A program made the translations under genes and the position numbers. Below the pieces are notes generated by a model, which made no database searches, was not told the DNA's origin, and saw only the letters and a list, made by a program, of their open reading frames with translations. This document shows positions 1-11,889 of a stretch of 64,000 bases of DNA, piece after piece (position 1 is the stretch's first letter; every line of letters begins with the position of its first letter). The stretch is from Bimuria novae-zelandiae CBS 107.79 (lineage: Eukaryota > Ascomycota > Dothideomycetes > Pleosporales > Didymosphaeriaceae), in the NCBI GenBank assembly GCA_010015655.1, contig ML976724.1:227261-291260 (forward strand), given 5' to 3'.

Positions 1-426
1 GCCAACTTGGATAACCCAATAACCCGACCGTTTGGAATGTATCCGATGTGAACCTTTGCAACGGGTTACCATTGTGCCCTCCAAAGAGAGAGAAAATTTG
101 GATATTTTGGAACCAAGTAACAAAATGGGCAATTTATAGCTTACTTTTCCAAAGAAAGGCACCAGATGGTGCTCACAAAGGCTCGAAATCTCGATATCGC
201 GCACGATGACCATGTCCTGAGTGTTTACGTGGAATATAGCGTTGTTTAAAACGTCCTCGACTTTCTCATTGTACCCTTTAGTGAACGTGAGGAAGGCTTT
301 GGCGGCTCGTTCGGGGGTCTTTTTTAGACCTTCGCGCTCGGGAACCTCTCCGACCGCGCGTAGGATCGATTCGAACGCGGTTGAAATTAGAGCCTGGGGA
401 TAGGAAGATATGTCTGAGTCTGGCAT
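1..426 (-). CDS. GTP cyclohydrolase I, 5' part (partial at window edge)
   Basis: Exon 1 is 426..145 (94 codons from ATG), followed by a 91-bp intron (144..54, GTAAGC...AAAG) and the start of exon 2 (53..1), which runs off the window. The protein carries the GTP cyclohydrolase I signature: [16 protein letters not shown] near residue 30, then the zinc-binding block [13 protein letters not shown] and, after splicing, [18 protein letters not shown]. Known role of the family: GTP to 7,8-dihydroneopterin triphosphate, the first step of folate and pterin synthesis, in the cytosol as a homodecamer. No lesion is visible in the part seen. The N-terminus is shorter than in many fungal orthologues, so this may be a diverged paralogue or an upstream exon may exist. 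The C-terminal half lies outside the window. Confidence 0.9.
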   Translation of the reverse strand, partial: MPDSDISSYPQALISTAFESILRAVGEVPEREGLKKTPERAAKAFLTFTKGYNEKVEDVLNNAIFHVNTQDMVIVRDIEISSLCEHHLVPFFGKVSYKLPILLLGSKISKFSLSLEGTMVTRCKGSHRIHSKRSGYWVIQVG

Positions 427-702
427 TATGAAGGTAGCCGCAAAGAGCAAGTGAGTGATGATGATGTAGACGAGAGAGACAGAGGAGAGCTCGGTGTCAA
501 ACACAATACCTCTTTCTTTTAGTCACCTTCAAATGAAAAGTGAGGGCAGGCTTTATAGATATTAGAAGGTGATAGATTTTGTTTGCATGGAGAAACACTG
601 CAACAATTCCGTTGTCATTGTTATGGAAAAGGTTCTGTGGATATTTCTAGGATTTAAATTGCTGATCGAATTAAGAGTGATTAGGCGGATGTATACACCT
701 CA

Positions 703-1886
703 CTATCTTATCTCTTCACTAACACCCATAGCGAACGGCCCATCGTCGTTTACCGTGGCCCTTCGCACGTCTCGCGCCGTCATGCTCGTCGTGTACGGAT
801 TAGCGCGATGCATAGGCTGTCGATTGTCCCACCAAACCATGTCCCCCCCTTATAACCACTCCATATTGAAGACAAACTATGAATCTCTGTTAACAAATCC
901 ATTGCCAAGCTTGCATAGGAAAAATTACAGCAATTTGAGTACGTAACTGTGGTTGAGTGCAGTGATCGATCAATTCCCAGATCAACTTTTGACTCTCCTC
1001 AAAACTCTTGCCAATGATGATTCTTTTCGCATGTGCGGCCATATATAACGTCTTACGACCATCAGGAGTAACCTGCACCAATTTGTGGCTTACAGGTGGT
1101 ACGAGCTCTCTCTCGTGGGGCAGTGGCTCTTCAAATGCCTCTGGTGCTGCTAACTTGCGCGAGTGCCACAAATCGTGTTCCACGACAATATCTTCGAGCT
1201 CTTCTTTGCGGCTCTGGGACAACGCGGCATACGCACCGCGCGTATCCGAGAAATGAGTCCACGAGCCTCCCTTCACGAGATTTCCGTGCGACAGAAGTAA
1301 AGAGTATTTTGCTCGCGGCTTGTGAAAGGAAGAATCGGTGTGCCAGAGCGCGTTGCCCTTGCTGTGCTCCTAACGTCGTTGCCCAGGTGAAACAATGCTT
1401 CCGTCACGGTTGATATTCTCTAAATCCCAAAGGAATGGCTCGCTGATACGGTCATTCTCGCGGCCGAAGAAGAAAGGATTGATTTCAGGATCTTTGTCAA
1501 GTCGCTGCGCGAAAGCAATGTGGCGGGTGTTGTCTAAACCGGTGTTGCGAAATATCAAAACTGCGTATTTGTCTTGAAGCTTAACCAGCTAAAAGAAGTC
1601 AGGTACTCAGTTTCAATGGTTTACTAGCTGGCAGGCACTGCTCACCTCGCTGACAAGACCGTCAGAAATTGGACGCGACCAGTCAACACCCTCTACCTCT
1701 GCCGAAAGGTGCCTCACCATTGACGAGTACAGGAGTAATCTTTAGATCGAACTCATTGGCGCTTGAAGTGGACGCGGGCCGATCGGTGCTATCGATGTTC
1801 AGATGTGGGTCCAGAAACCAGAAGTCGCTATCAGCGGCATTGTCGGTGGGCGGGCTGCAAGCCGATGAAGCCGAACCGCTGGCCAC
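703..1886 (-). pseudogene. TfdA/TauD-family alpha-ketoglutarate dioxygenase, broken
   Basis: Three exons are legible: 1886..1646, 1588..about 947 and 876..703, with a clear 57-bp first intron (1645..1589, GTGAGC...TTTTAG). Residues expected of the family are present: the Fe(II) motif HxD in NALWHTDSSF, a distal His in DNRQPMHRANPY and the Arg-rich TARDVRRATVNDDG. Such enzymes hydroxylate substrates such as sulfonates or aryloxyacetates using 2-oxoglutarate and O2. Lesions: a frameshift near 1700 between VNGEAPFG and EVEGVDWSRP; TAG at 1372..1370 where relatives have Trp; TAA at 852..850; and a poor donor site for the last intron (CAG followed by TTACGT). Both stops fit CpA-to-TpA change on one strand. 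It is divergent from the DUF3830 gene, with only about 60 bp between starts. Confidence 0.85.
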
Positions 1887-1947
1887 TCCTCAACGTCATT
1901 GTAAGCCAGTCGATTCGTAAACAACCTCGATCACTCCTTCATACAAT

Positions 1948-2503
1948 ATGGAAGCCGAAACCATCCTCATCACAGTTGGGCCCTACCAGTTCCTCGTAGT
2001 GTTTGAGAAGAGCGCGCCTAAAACCGTCGATGTCTTCCGGAAGCTATTATCGTACAAGAAGTAGCTGATCTACGTAAGATGGAGCGGTGAAGGGCTATGG
2101 GTTCCTCTCGGGGATGAAGATATGGGTATAGATTTTGAGCATCATACCAGCCATCCGTCCGTCGGACAGATCCTTCTTTATCCGGGCGGATACTCTGAGA
2201 CCGAATTGCTCTTCTGCTATGGCGGTGTCTCATTTGATAGCAAGATGGGCCCGCTGGCGGCCAATCAATTCCTCACTATCATCGAAGGCAACGAAAATCT
2301 GAAAGCGCTGGGCGAGCTAGTCCTTTGGAAGGGGGCGCAGGACGTGCTGTTCGAGATCGCGGACAAAGAGAGGTCAGTTGCAATTTTCAATTCATCTCGG
2401 ATTTTAAGCCTTTGCTCTTGGGGTAAAGCTAATGATTCGCAGCATTACTAGATTTCGGAAAGCTAAGATGGCAGATAACGAGACTTTGATGGCGAAACTA
2501 TGA
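1948..2503 (+). pseudogene. DUF3830 (cyclophilin-like) protein with an internal stop
   Basis: Exon 1 is 1948-2372 and exon 2 is 2443-2503, joined across a 70-bp intron (GTCAGT...CGCAG, with a CTAAT branch-like site). Spliced length is 161 codons. The sequence reads APKTVDVFRKLL, then IYVRWSGEG, GQILLYPGGYSETE and KMGPLAANQFLTIIEG, which I recognise as DUF3830, a small cyclophilin-fold family common in bacteria and sporadic in fungi with no firmly assigned function. Codon 39 is TAG (2062-2064) where relatives have Gln, giving YKK-stop-LIYVRW; this is a CAG-to-TAG (CpA-to-TpA) change. Everything after the stop stays in frame and conserved, so the inactivation looks recent. Its 3' end abuts and slightly overlaps the convergent regulator gene (stop at 2498). 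Confidence 0.85.
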
Positions 2504-5062
2504 TTGCATAGACCAATCCGACTGCTCGTTGGGCAGCATGCCCCAGTCCCATGTGGGATCCTCCATGAGATCGAAAAGAGCCTATATGGAAGGATCATTA
2601 CCGTGCAGTATCTGTGCATGTTCCACCTCGGATGCTTGCGGAAGGACTAAGGACGTAGCATTCTGGACCACATTTACATAGTCATTGTCAGGGCGGAAGG
2701 GCGACTCCTGTACAGTGCAGCCAAATATCGCCAACGCCAACTGAGAGAGCCGGTAGAGAAGTGATAACGCCCGAGGCTTTGCAGGCGCGACACTGGCCAG
2801 AGGAGCTGGATTCCTGGAGGCAACATATAGCTGCAGATCGTCTGGAGAATAGCTCAATGTCATGAGTCTTTGATGAACTTCAGGACGTGACATACCATCA
2901 ATGATTCGCCTAACATAACATAATACCAAGAATGTTATTGCATAAGTGTGTGAAACCCATGTAGAGTCCACAGCGTGGTGTAGACTTTCGCGGGCATCTG
3001 GATCCACCACGAGAGATCCTGCTGGAAACGAAGGAAGACTCCGAGAGTCCATATTTACGTTACTTCCGAACGAAAACGTTGAGATGGAAAAAAGAATTTG
3101 AGACGCCGCTGTGAGGCTGATGGTCAACAGGCCAGCCGCCCATGGAGGGAATTGTCGCATCTCAGGCAGGGAAGGCGAAAGGGCTGCCCTCAATAGGGAG
3201 CTGTTGAGAGCGAGCCGATACCACTGAAGTTCTCTGGTTAATACTTGTGACCAAGGGGAGTTACCGCACCTACCCTAACGGATGTGAAGGGCATCTGTGT
3301 TTTCTGGAGCTTGGTCTCTTCTGTAGCAAAATAATCAGGCTCCATTGATAAGATAGGTGTTTTCTAAGAGATTTTACTTAGCCGGCCGATCCACCGTCTG
3401 TGGTTAAATCAGTATCGCGGAGATACTCCATCGTTATTGGAGGTCATCACACACCTTTGCCAGTCATCGAAATCCTCATTCGCCTTTGCCACCACCGCAA
3501 TGACTTGGTGTCTGTGTGCTACGTTGTTTTTCTGGCGTCTTAAATCCTGGATAATGTAAGCCAGCTGACCATGGAGGCATATCGGAGGTCTCCAGGCCTC
3601 TGGGCAGCATGATGAGAACAAAACTTGTACGCCGCTGTATTTGTTGGCTCTGCGCGGAGTGACGCAGGCATGCCTGAAGTTAATGTAAGATTGCAGTCGT
3701 ATGTGACTATATTCAGCCACACGCGCATGTTTTCCAGATCCTCTTTAGTTGCATGTACTGCACCAAATTCATCGCCAAAAGTGCTCAAGGCTTTCTGTTC
3801 CAGACCAAAGAAGCTGGCATACCTAAGGGCTATTCCAAAGACAAACCAGGTGCTCATTTCATTGTAGCGAGTCTTGAATTCAATTTGAGTGTGGGTGGTG
3901 CTCGAATTTGGACTGTACAAATCGTAAGGCATCCATTGAAAGTAAAGTAACAGTGACTGGATCGAGTACAGAGACGCATCCGGGGCGGAAGGACGAAGCA
4001 GTAGGCGAGACACTGCCATGTCTACCAGTTGAATGATTTCTGTATATCGTGGGTGTACGCCAGTGAAATGGTTGTGATCACCATCTGGATGACCTTGATG
4101 CCAAAACCTCGCACCAACGGCGATAATGGATAGACACAGTGTTGGAGCGCTTTCTCTCAGACTCGTTCCCGTCTCTCGGATGCTATGGCTTAGTACAGGT
4201 GCCCACGGGTGGCAATGATCGAAGTAGCTACGAATTGAATTATCAGCCCTCGCCAAAAACGTCAATGTTCCAGACTTTTAGTTCTACTCACATGTGTATT
4301 GCGTGCACCGCTTCGTGCTCTGTTAAGATGCCTAAAGCAATCGGATCCAATGAGGGAAATGCGATCATCCCGCTGATTGAAGCTTGATGCGCATGACCAT
4401 ACTTATCCCTCAGAGCGCCAAGTGATCTCAATGTCGCAATGGGGGCACTCAATTCAAGATTATTCATCGAGTAATCGACAGCTTGAGGTGTAATTGACAC
4501 GTCATCCCTTTCGCGTCTGCCGTACAAGTGTTCCTCGTCCAAAGCAGCCGTCTCAAGGTCTCCAATGGTGTGGGAACCCCTCGACCTGCATTTGATTCTT
4601 GTAACTGCCGCAGGTTTTTGCGTGGATGACCCTCTGACCGTTCCAATTCCGCTATCCGGGCTTCATGATAATTTACCCTAGTTGTTATGTCGATCAGATC
4701 ACTTCATAGTGGAGCGCGAACTGCTGGTGGTCGCAAGAAGAATGGATTTCACACCTTTGCTGAAGCTCGACAACCATCTGGGCTAGCTTCGATGGGCCCG
4801 GAAGTTCCGGATCCAATGGTTGTGTCTCGAAAGAACACGGCATCGCATGACGGGCACAACGCTGGCAAGCACTCTGTGCGTCGTTTGAAGATGGCATGCA
4901 TCGCTGCTTCCAGACCCTGCATGATGCACATATCCTGTTCGCTCTGACTGAGCGATGTTCAGCAACGTGAGCCTCGTTGGTAGATCCATCGCCACGGTCC
5001 ATTGCTTGGATCTCTTCTGCAAGTCGAACGATGCCCGGAAATGTGAATTGAGATGAGACCAA
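2498..5062 (-). pseudogene. Zn2Cys6 fungal transcription factor, frameshifted
   Basis: Exon 1 (5062..4755) has the binuclear zinc cluster CASCRVWKQRC plus CQRCARHAMPC at about residues 45-75 (Cys spacing 2-6-10-2-6). It is followed by a 77-bp intron and a linker reading RIAELERSE in exon 2 (4677..4292). A 64-bp intron leads to exon 3 (4227 downward), which carries the fungal-specific middle-homology region (FDHCHPWAPVL, NLTLTSGMPASL). Further segments at about 3535-3410, 3330-3290 and 3220-2585 and a C-terminus ending QSDWSMQS follow. Lesions: a frameshift near 4570; a one-base deletion near 3560 (MVSWL against the expected MVELAYIIQDL); and TAG at 2584..2582, probably from CAG. Family role: nuclear DNA-binding activator. 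Its position beside the dioxygenase and DUF3830 gene suggests it once controlled them (inference). Confidence 0.8.
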
Positions 5063-5154
5063 GGGTGTCCGCAGTTTGAAGTTCCTGCACTAGTGCCCGC
5101 TAGAGAGCGCGCTAGTGCTCCTAACGGCGACAGCGTCTCAGGGTGGCCAAAAAT

Positions 5155-5203
5155 AAAATTATCGTTTCGTAAACAATAAATTATTATATTTTACGATAAT
5201 TTT
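5155..5203. repeat. 11-bp inverted repeat at island edge
   Basis: An 11-bp arm AAAATTATCGT (5155-5165) is repeated perfectly inverted at 5193-5203 with a 27-bp AT-rich loop. It lies exactly where base composition drops from the gene flank to the AT-rich island. It may be the subterminal end of the hAT relic that follows or a chance AT-rich hairpin. Confidence 0.5.
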
Positions 5204-6099
5204 ATGTTAAATAATCTATAATATTATTAGATTTTTTGCTTACTACGCACCCACAGACTATCTTTCCTTATTAAAATTTAACATCTTTGTACTTATAGCT
5301 ACTAAAGAAGGTTCTATATTATCTTTTAATTCTTTTAAGTCGCTTAAAATTTTAAGTACTTAAACAAGTCGTAAAAATATATTAAGTATCTATTAATATT
5401 ACTAGACGCTATTAAACAGAGAGCCTTTATAAGATAGCTAGAACTAGAAGCTATACTATTACTTTTGTTATAAGTATATTACCTTATTAACTATAAATCT
5501 TTAATATTATCTTCAGGCGAAACATTAGATTAAGTCTAATAAGGCTATTCCTTATATAAAAGTAACAGCAGCAAGTTAGCTGTTAGAGCTTTAGAAGCAA
5601 GTATTAATTAATAATTAGTTAAATAAATTAAGCTTACTTATTTTTAAGAGTATACTTAGCAAGCAAGTCCTGAATTAGGCTTTTATTAATCTTATTATCG
5701 TACAAAACCTACTATTTTAAATTATAGATATACTAGAATTTCATGCTTTCTGCCAGGCATTGAATCCAGAATCAGTTAACCATATTACTACTAGTTATTT
5801 AACTATTAGTAAATTAATTTAAAACTTATTCCACCTACAAAAGGATATTATACGAAAAAAACTTTAATTAGCTCTTATAGACATTTATTTCTCTATTAAT
5901 ATTTAGATATTTTTAAATAATTATCTCTTCCTAGCAACGTGTGCTTATTTTATTAATACTTAAGATTAATAAATAAAAGCTCTTCTAGCTTTACGTATAA
6001 TTATAAATTATAATAATAAAAAATAGTAGAACTCTCTTCTTCTTGTTCTTTAAGACTATAGTATTGTATAAAAGTTAGGAGCAATTATTGCTAATAATT

Positions 6100-6341
6100 T
6101 GTTGGCTTCAAACCTGCGCAACACTGCTACGGCTTTCACCGCCATGCAGTTTGCCTGCGGTTTGTTGCGCAGTTTGCCTGTGGTTTGTTGCGCTAGTCCT
6201 AATTGGGCTAGCAGGGGACAAACCACGCTCGATAAATACTTCTCACAACAGCCCACCACAATAGATCTGCAATCAAGAATCAAATCAATACCACATCGTT
6301 GCAACGAAGTCTTGATCCAACAGCCTATTGCCGTATCAACA
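6100..6341. mobile_element. Solo LTR M, not RIP-mutated
   Basis: A 242-bp GC-richer block starts TGTTGGCTTC and ends GTATCAACA (TG...CA) and is flanked by perfect 5-bp duplications TAATT (6095-6099 and 6342-6346). This is the expected form of a solo LTR left after recombination. It interrupts the hAT transposase, whose reading continues on both sides. It contains two tandem 23-bp units (6147-6169, 6170-6192) differing at one base. A short ORF inside it is probably fortuitous. The lack of RIP against a heavily mutated background suggests late arrival or a size below the RIP threshold. Confidence 0.75.
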
Positions 6342-6649
6342 TAATTTTATAATAAATAATACACTTTATTATATAATATCTTAATATCTTTTAGATAATA
6401 CGAGTATTTCTTAAAGTCCTTTACATTAACGGATGTGCTACTAAGGATATATAATAAATCTTATTATTTAGGCCTTCCTTTTTAGCAAGGCTTAGTTCGA
6501 AAAGATTAAATTATATAATAAAGAAAACACTCTTAAGAATAATATAACTTTAAAAACTAGCTATAATTATAAATTAAAGTTACTTGCTAGTGCGCTAAAA
6601 TTAATTTATCTAATATAAAAAGTACGCGCGCATAAAAAGACTTTTTAAT

Positions 6650-9600
6650 AATTATTAAAAATAATAACATGTAAATAGCTACGCTAGAGGACTATATTAC
6701 TACCTATATAACGTATTTAATAAGTCTAACCTAGTTCCTAGAAGCTTAAGAGTATAGCGGGTAACCTTTAAGCAGTGACGACGAAGAGTAATATTAAGGA
6801 TAATAACAAGGCTATAAGTTAAGCGCCAAGGAGCGTATATCTCTATAATAATAAACACTAGTATAGTTCGTGCTACTACCTTAATAAGGGCGTTTACTTA
6901 TATCTAAGTAACTTTTAGAAAGATTCTGCTACGCGCTAGCGTATTAATTAAGTTTTATAAAATAAACCTAGCCTACTTACGTAAATATAGAAAGTAATAA
7001 ATAAAATAAATAAGTGTTTCCTAAAGACCACACTAGCCACTATAGCTATTTAACTCATTAATAGACGTCTACTAAGCGATAGCAGCTTGGCTTTTATAAT
7101 AAGCTTATATAGTATAGTAAGGAAGGCCTTAGCCACTCTAGCTAATAACTATAACGTAATCTTACTGAATAAGTTAACTATTACTATAATTAATAATGAT
7201 ATTATAACTCTATAAGACTAATAGATTCTTAACCTAGGTTCCAACACTTCCGTTATTAATATAACTAATTTAGTAGACTAGAAACAGAAGCGCGTTAAAA
7301 ATACTAGTATAATTATTAAAGTAGGGAAGCACTACTATAAAATTAAAGCCTAAAATAAAACAATTTTTATAGTTAATATACTAATAAGTATAGTACTAAC
7401 GTTAATTATTTATATTACTTTAGTATCTAGCTTTATTATAAGCGTTATTAGTCTTAGACCCTATCGCGATATTAGTATTTACTTTAACTTAGGTTAAGAT
7501 ACGGTATATAATAAACACGGCGTTATTACTTACTTATAGTACTATAAGGACTACTAGCTTATTAACGTAAATTTCTTTTACTATCTAATAAAGTTATCCT
7601 TGATTATAATAGCAATTTAAACTTGCTTATTAGAAGTACTAAGAGATCTCTCTAACGCTAGCCTATAAAACTTAAGGTTACTTAGGACGCAAGGTTATAA
7701 ATTACCTAACTAATAATATTCAAGGAGTAATAGTAATAGGTCTAGCTAACTAAGACTTTTATTAAATCTATATAAAATTAAAGTTAATAGAGCTAGTCTA
7801 TTACTATACGCTGAAAAACGATATTTATCCCTTCTATTAAACTTTAATTAACCTTATCTAACTATAATAATAGGGAGAGTTTTATAGCGATAAGTAAGGT
7901 GCTTATACTATCTATTAACACTTACGTTAGCACAAAGCAGAGTCCTTTTTAATAAAGTTAAAAGCTTAGCTAGGTCGCTAGCTATAAAATACTATATAAT
8001 ACATTTAGTATAATTATAATTATAATATAATTATAATTAAGCTCGCCGCTAAGCGTAGTATTATTAATTTTATAAAGTAACTTTACGCTAATTTAGATAT
8101 ATATTTTAAGCTACATGCTCTAGATACTCCTACGTAGAATAAAAGTACTATAATTATTAGTAAGCTAATTATAATAAAGACCTACGCCTTACGTCTCTAA
8201 GGTAACCTTCTAAAGTAATTAATAAATAAGTAAATAAAAATAGAAGTATATCTACTTAATTAAACGCTATCTAAAGTCCTTAATTATCGCACGCTATATA
8301 AGGTTATTTAAAGTAAAAAGCTTATAATAAGCTATTTTTAACTAATTAGTTATCGCGTATACGTCTTTATTAAATATTTACTATAGAAAGCAATAATAGC
8401 CTCGCGCACCCTAATTAGCTATCTTATAGGCTATAATAGTACTAATATCTTCTAGATCTAGCTACTAATAAAGAATCCAGTTATCTATATACGAGACGTA
8501 GTATTTGATACTTCTACCTTCTACGAAGGCCGCGATAGCTACGTAGATAATTAAGTAATTAAGGAAGTTATTAAGTTACTTAACGTCCCTAAGGCGTACG
8601 AGGATAACGATGTATCTATAAAAAAACTTATAATAATACGTTAGTAACGTCTCTACGACGAGGCTAAATCTATAGTAATACTAATACTAACGCCTATTAT
8701 AAAATTGTCTAAGCCATTAGTGGGGAGTGATACTAATAGACTATTAACCTTTTAATATTAATCTACTTTTAATAACTTTATAGATACATTAGCTTCTCTT
8801 AATTAAATAGTAAATTATCTTATAAGGCACTACTATACTCGTAACTTTTATCTTACGCCCTTATAGTAAAAGCTACTAATTAATTAGCTAATAAAATTAA
8901 AGAATATATGCCTAACTAATATAATAATAACGCTTTATAGCGTTTAGAGCTAAATATTTTATAAAAGAATATGCTTAACATAAAGCGCGTTTAAAAGTTA
9001 ATAAACCTAGGCAATCTATAGACTTACGCTATATAATTAAGATTTTAAAATATTACTAATTACTTATATACCTTTACTATAATAATAATTACTAGCAACG
9101 TAAAGATAGATAACTTTTAAATTTATTAAAATTAGGTACTACCTACTCTAAAGTATATTAGCTAACTAAAGTTATATTTATACGGCGCTAAGTTTATAAA
9201 AACTATTAAGCGTAAGTATTATAAGGTCTAAGGTAAAAGCTACTTTTATAAGATCTTAGTAATATATTAAACTACGCAGGCTAAAGGTGTTAAGGTAATC
9301 TTACTTATATAAGTATTAATATATAAGTTTAATAAATATAGTTATTTTTATAAATATAAGACTTAACTTGTCGCACGCGAAGACCTATAAGAGTAGTTTT
9401 ATAATACTTATGCTACTATTTTTATGGCCTGTAACTTTTAAGTAATTATTATAATTACTAACTACTTTAGTTTAAAACTAAAATAATATAACGTACTATA
9501 CGCTTTCTTTAACTTTATACTTAATTAAAGCTATACGCTAAGACTCTTAGTATTGTTAAAAAAGTAAATAGTAATCTTCTAGAGGTGCTTCGTACCCTCT

Positions 9601-10991
9601 ATAGCCTAAAGGATATACTACTTCTATAGTATAATACGTTCTAAGCTATAGTTAAGCTACTAAGACTTAAGCGTATTAAAGGCTTCTTGTATTTATGTAT
9701 TAATAATTAGCTTATCCTATTTATTTACGTTAATATTATAATAATAACGTATTACCCTTTAAATGCTTATCTATATTAAGACTTCGAAAATAAGCTACAG
9801 GATTAATTTAGACCTAAGGTAATAAGAGATCTAGCCTAGTTCCTAGTCGTTTAAGTCATCTAAGATTGCTAGAAAAAGAAGATCTAGCTTATTTAAGATA
9901 TATATATTAATAAAATTTATAAGAAGTATGTTATATAGCTAGTAAATTATAAGAAGCGTAACTTTTTGCTTAACGTTAACTTTCTTAATAAGTTAATTAA
10001 GGAGACTAATGTTTAACGTATAAAGCTATATTAGAAACTTATAGTGCATCTTCCCTATATCATTTACTAGACGTAGCCTAACGTTACTTGTAGCCACGTC
10101 ATGCTTACTTACTATCTTACTAATCTAGGATTGTTACATATTATGGCTATATAATGCGTCTAGCAATACTTGCTTGCAACTTAACACTACGCTATTAAAA
10201 GTTTTTATAATTATTTAATTATAAAGATTGTCTCTAATAATAATAACTATTATAATTTTTTATTCTTTAACGCGTTAGACGCCTCGTACGTAGATAATAT
10301 AAAAATACGTTAAAGCTTATAAGAATAATATTTCTTCCTCTATAGTATAATTATTAACTAGAAGGCAACCGTCTAGCGCATAGTTACTAAGTTTACTACT
10401 AAAATAAAGCTACTTTTAATATTCTTTATTAGGTTATAAATAGTAAAGTAGCTTTACTTCCTGAATAGTATTTTATTTAACTTAGATATAATGCCTACGA
10501 TCTACTATAATAATTAATAAATAGTAAGAATTATTAATAAAGATTTAGATCAACTATATATAAACGTTTAATACGTCGATATCTATTAGATATAAATTTA
10601 ATAAGAAGTAGAGACTTAGTAACTTATTATTAAATAGGTTCTTATAGACAAGATAGCTACTAACGAGCGTACTAAAGTCCTCTTAAAGACTAAATATTAG
10701 GAGTTTATTTAATAGCTCTATCTTATTAATACTGCGTACCGCCTCTAGGGCAGCGTTAACAATAATAATAACAATTTTATATATTTAGTTACCTAATTAA
10801 GTAAGATTTTAGCTTCACCTCTTAGTTAACATAAAGCTAAGGGGGTGTGTGACGGTTTAGGACATAAAGCTTGGGCCACCCGCGTACGTGCGGCCCGTGC
10901 ACGTGACTTACGTGATCCACAGTATATAGCTCTATAGAATAGCTTCTTAATTAAAACAACGATTGCCTTAACACTCTTTTTTAACGTTACA
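6650..10991 (+). mobile_element. Copia-1: 5'-truncated Ty1/copia retrotransposon, RIP-degraded
   Basis: Gag-pol blocks are legible with stops read as Gln: a zinc-knuckle-like region near 6870 (SCYYLNKG), a protease-like NLGSNTS near 7230, and integrase from about 7900 to 8500. Reverse transcriptase follows from 9310 (YKFNKYSYFYKYKTRLVARGD-like) and RNase H near 10270-10640 (LDASYVDN, DNQQ-like). The order protease-integrase-RT-RNase H is that of Ty1/copia. A polypurine tract AAGCTAAGGGGGTG precedes the 3' LTR. No matching 5' LTR is visible; the element meets the hAT relic near 6620-6700, so its 5' end is probably deleted. It inserted into, or is joined to, pogo element K at 10991/10992. Confidence 0.75.
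10848..10991 (+). repeat. 3' LTR of copia-1
   Basis: 144 bp beginning TGTGACGG directly after the polypurine tract and ending CGTTACA. The inner part (10885-10925) is unusually GC-rich for the island and contains several ACGTG-type palindromes. No partner LTR is found in the window. Confidence 0.6.
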
Positions 10992-11889
10992 CCTTTATTA
11001 GTGCGTACACTTTCCTTTATCTTCTTTTTATTACTATGCGCCGTAAAGTCCTTTAAGTTAGCTAGTTACTAGCTATTAGTAGTTATAAGGACCCCTTCTT
11101 ACTATAATTACTTTCTTTTATGTAGTTTGTATCGTGTAGTAGCCTTATTAGTAGTTTAAAGCTAAATAATTTATTTTTACGCTAATACTAGCTTATACGC
11201 TACTACTACTATGCCTTTTATTATTTTTTAAAGGCCTTAACTAGGCTTATTAGGAAACTATCTAGGTGTCTTTAAATACTCTCTTTTACTAGCGTTAATT
11301 ATAACCTAAATTCTAGAGTGTTATTAGGCGTCTGCGACTGCTATAGGCTACTATTAGGTACTAGTAGTAATAGTATACGTAGGCGGACGTTACACTTTAA
11401 TATTATTACTTTTAGGTTAAGAGAAATAAGGCTAGCGTCTTAAAAGCTTCTTTAAATATTACTTTAAGTAATTATAGCCTTAAAAGTAGTAATTAAGTAA
11501 GGTAAGAACTTAATTTTAGTAATATATGTAATATAGTTACGTATTAGATCCTTAGCTTAGCGCCTATACGCCTTTTTTAATAGCGAGAAACACCCTATAT
11601 CTAGTAGCTGCAAAAGGTGCGATAAATATAAAAGTATATAAAAAGTAATAATCTTATTATTCTTGTAGTATTTCTAAAATTTACGCAAGTTATAGATTTT
11701 ATAGGTATTAATTATAAATAGCTAATAATTACTAATAATATACTTTTTTATATGCGCGTTGAAGTGCTTTAGGTACTATAAACTAAGCTTATTTATTTTC
11801 TAGCTATTATTAGAGACTATAATAACCTAATTATAAGGTAGATCCTTCTCTTTATACTAGATAGAGAGGTAGTGCTTATCCTAGAAGTT
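10992..11889 (-). pseudogene. Pogo/Fot1-like element K, 3' segment of transposase
   Basis: Minus-strand reading continues the transposase begun at 24013-23332: YKEKDLPYNQVI, LKHFNAHIKK, then a LLQLLDIGCFSLLKKAY block around 11600 carrying the third catalytic Asp of the DDE triad. The junction with the other segment is in frame when copia A and one target duplication are removed. The C-terminal part trails off toward 11000, where copia-1's LTR cuts it; the left terminal repeat of K is therefore missing. Many CAR-to-TAR stops are present. Confidence 0.7.

Larger units (their letters stand above)
5150..6650 (+). mobile_element. RIP-degraded hAT-family DNA transposon relic
   Basis: Reading the plus strand with Gln restored at TAA/TAG gives hAT transposase blocks: a stretch near 5740-5790 (LEFHAFCQALNPESVNH), then IYFSINIWTSPN-like and FLATCAYFI around 5880-5960, KALLALR near 5970, and LEDYSIVQKLGAIIANN near 6040-6095. 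The reading continues beyond an inserted solo LTR with QGYIINLI near 6440. The catalytic core is full of stops and the C-terminal dimerisation region is missing, because the sequence turns into a copia element at about 6620-6700. No clean terminal inverted repeats or 8-bp duplication were found. hAT elements move by cut and paste; this one is dead. Confidence 0.65.

Noticed and set aside
6099..6344. Short ORF with a QTTLDKYF motif resembling a PCNA-interacting peptide
   Set aside because: It lies wholly within solo LTR M, spans its terminal sequence and has no other conserved block; most likely chance.
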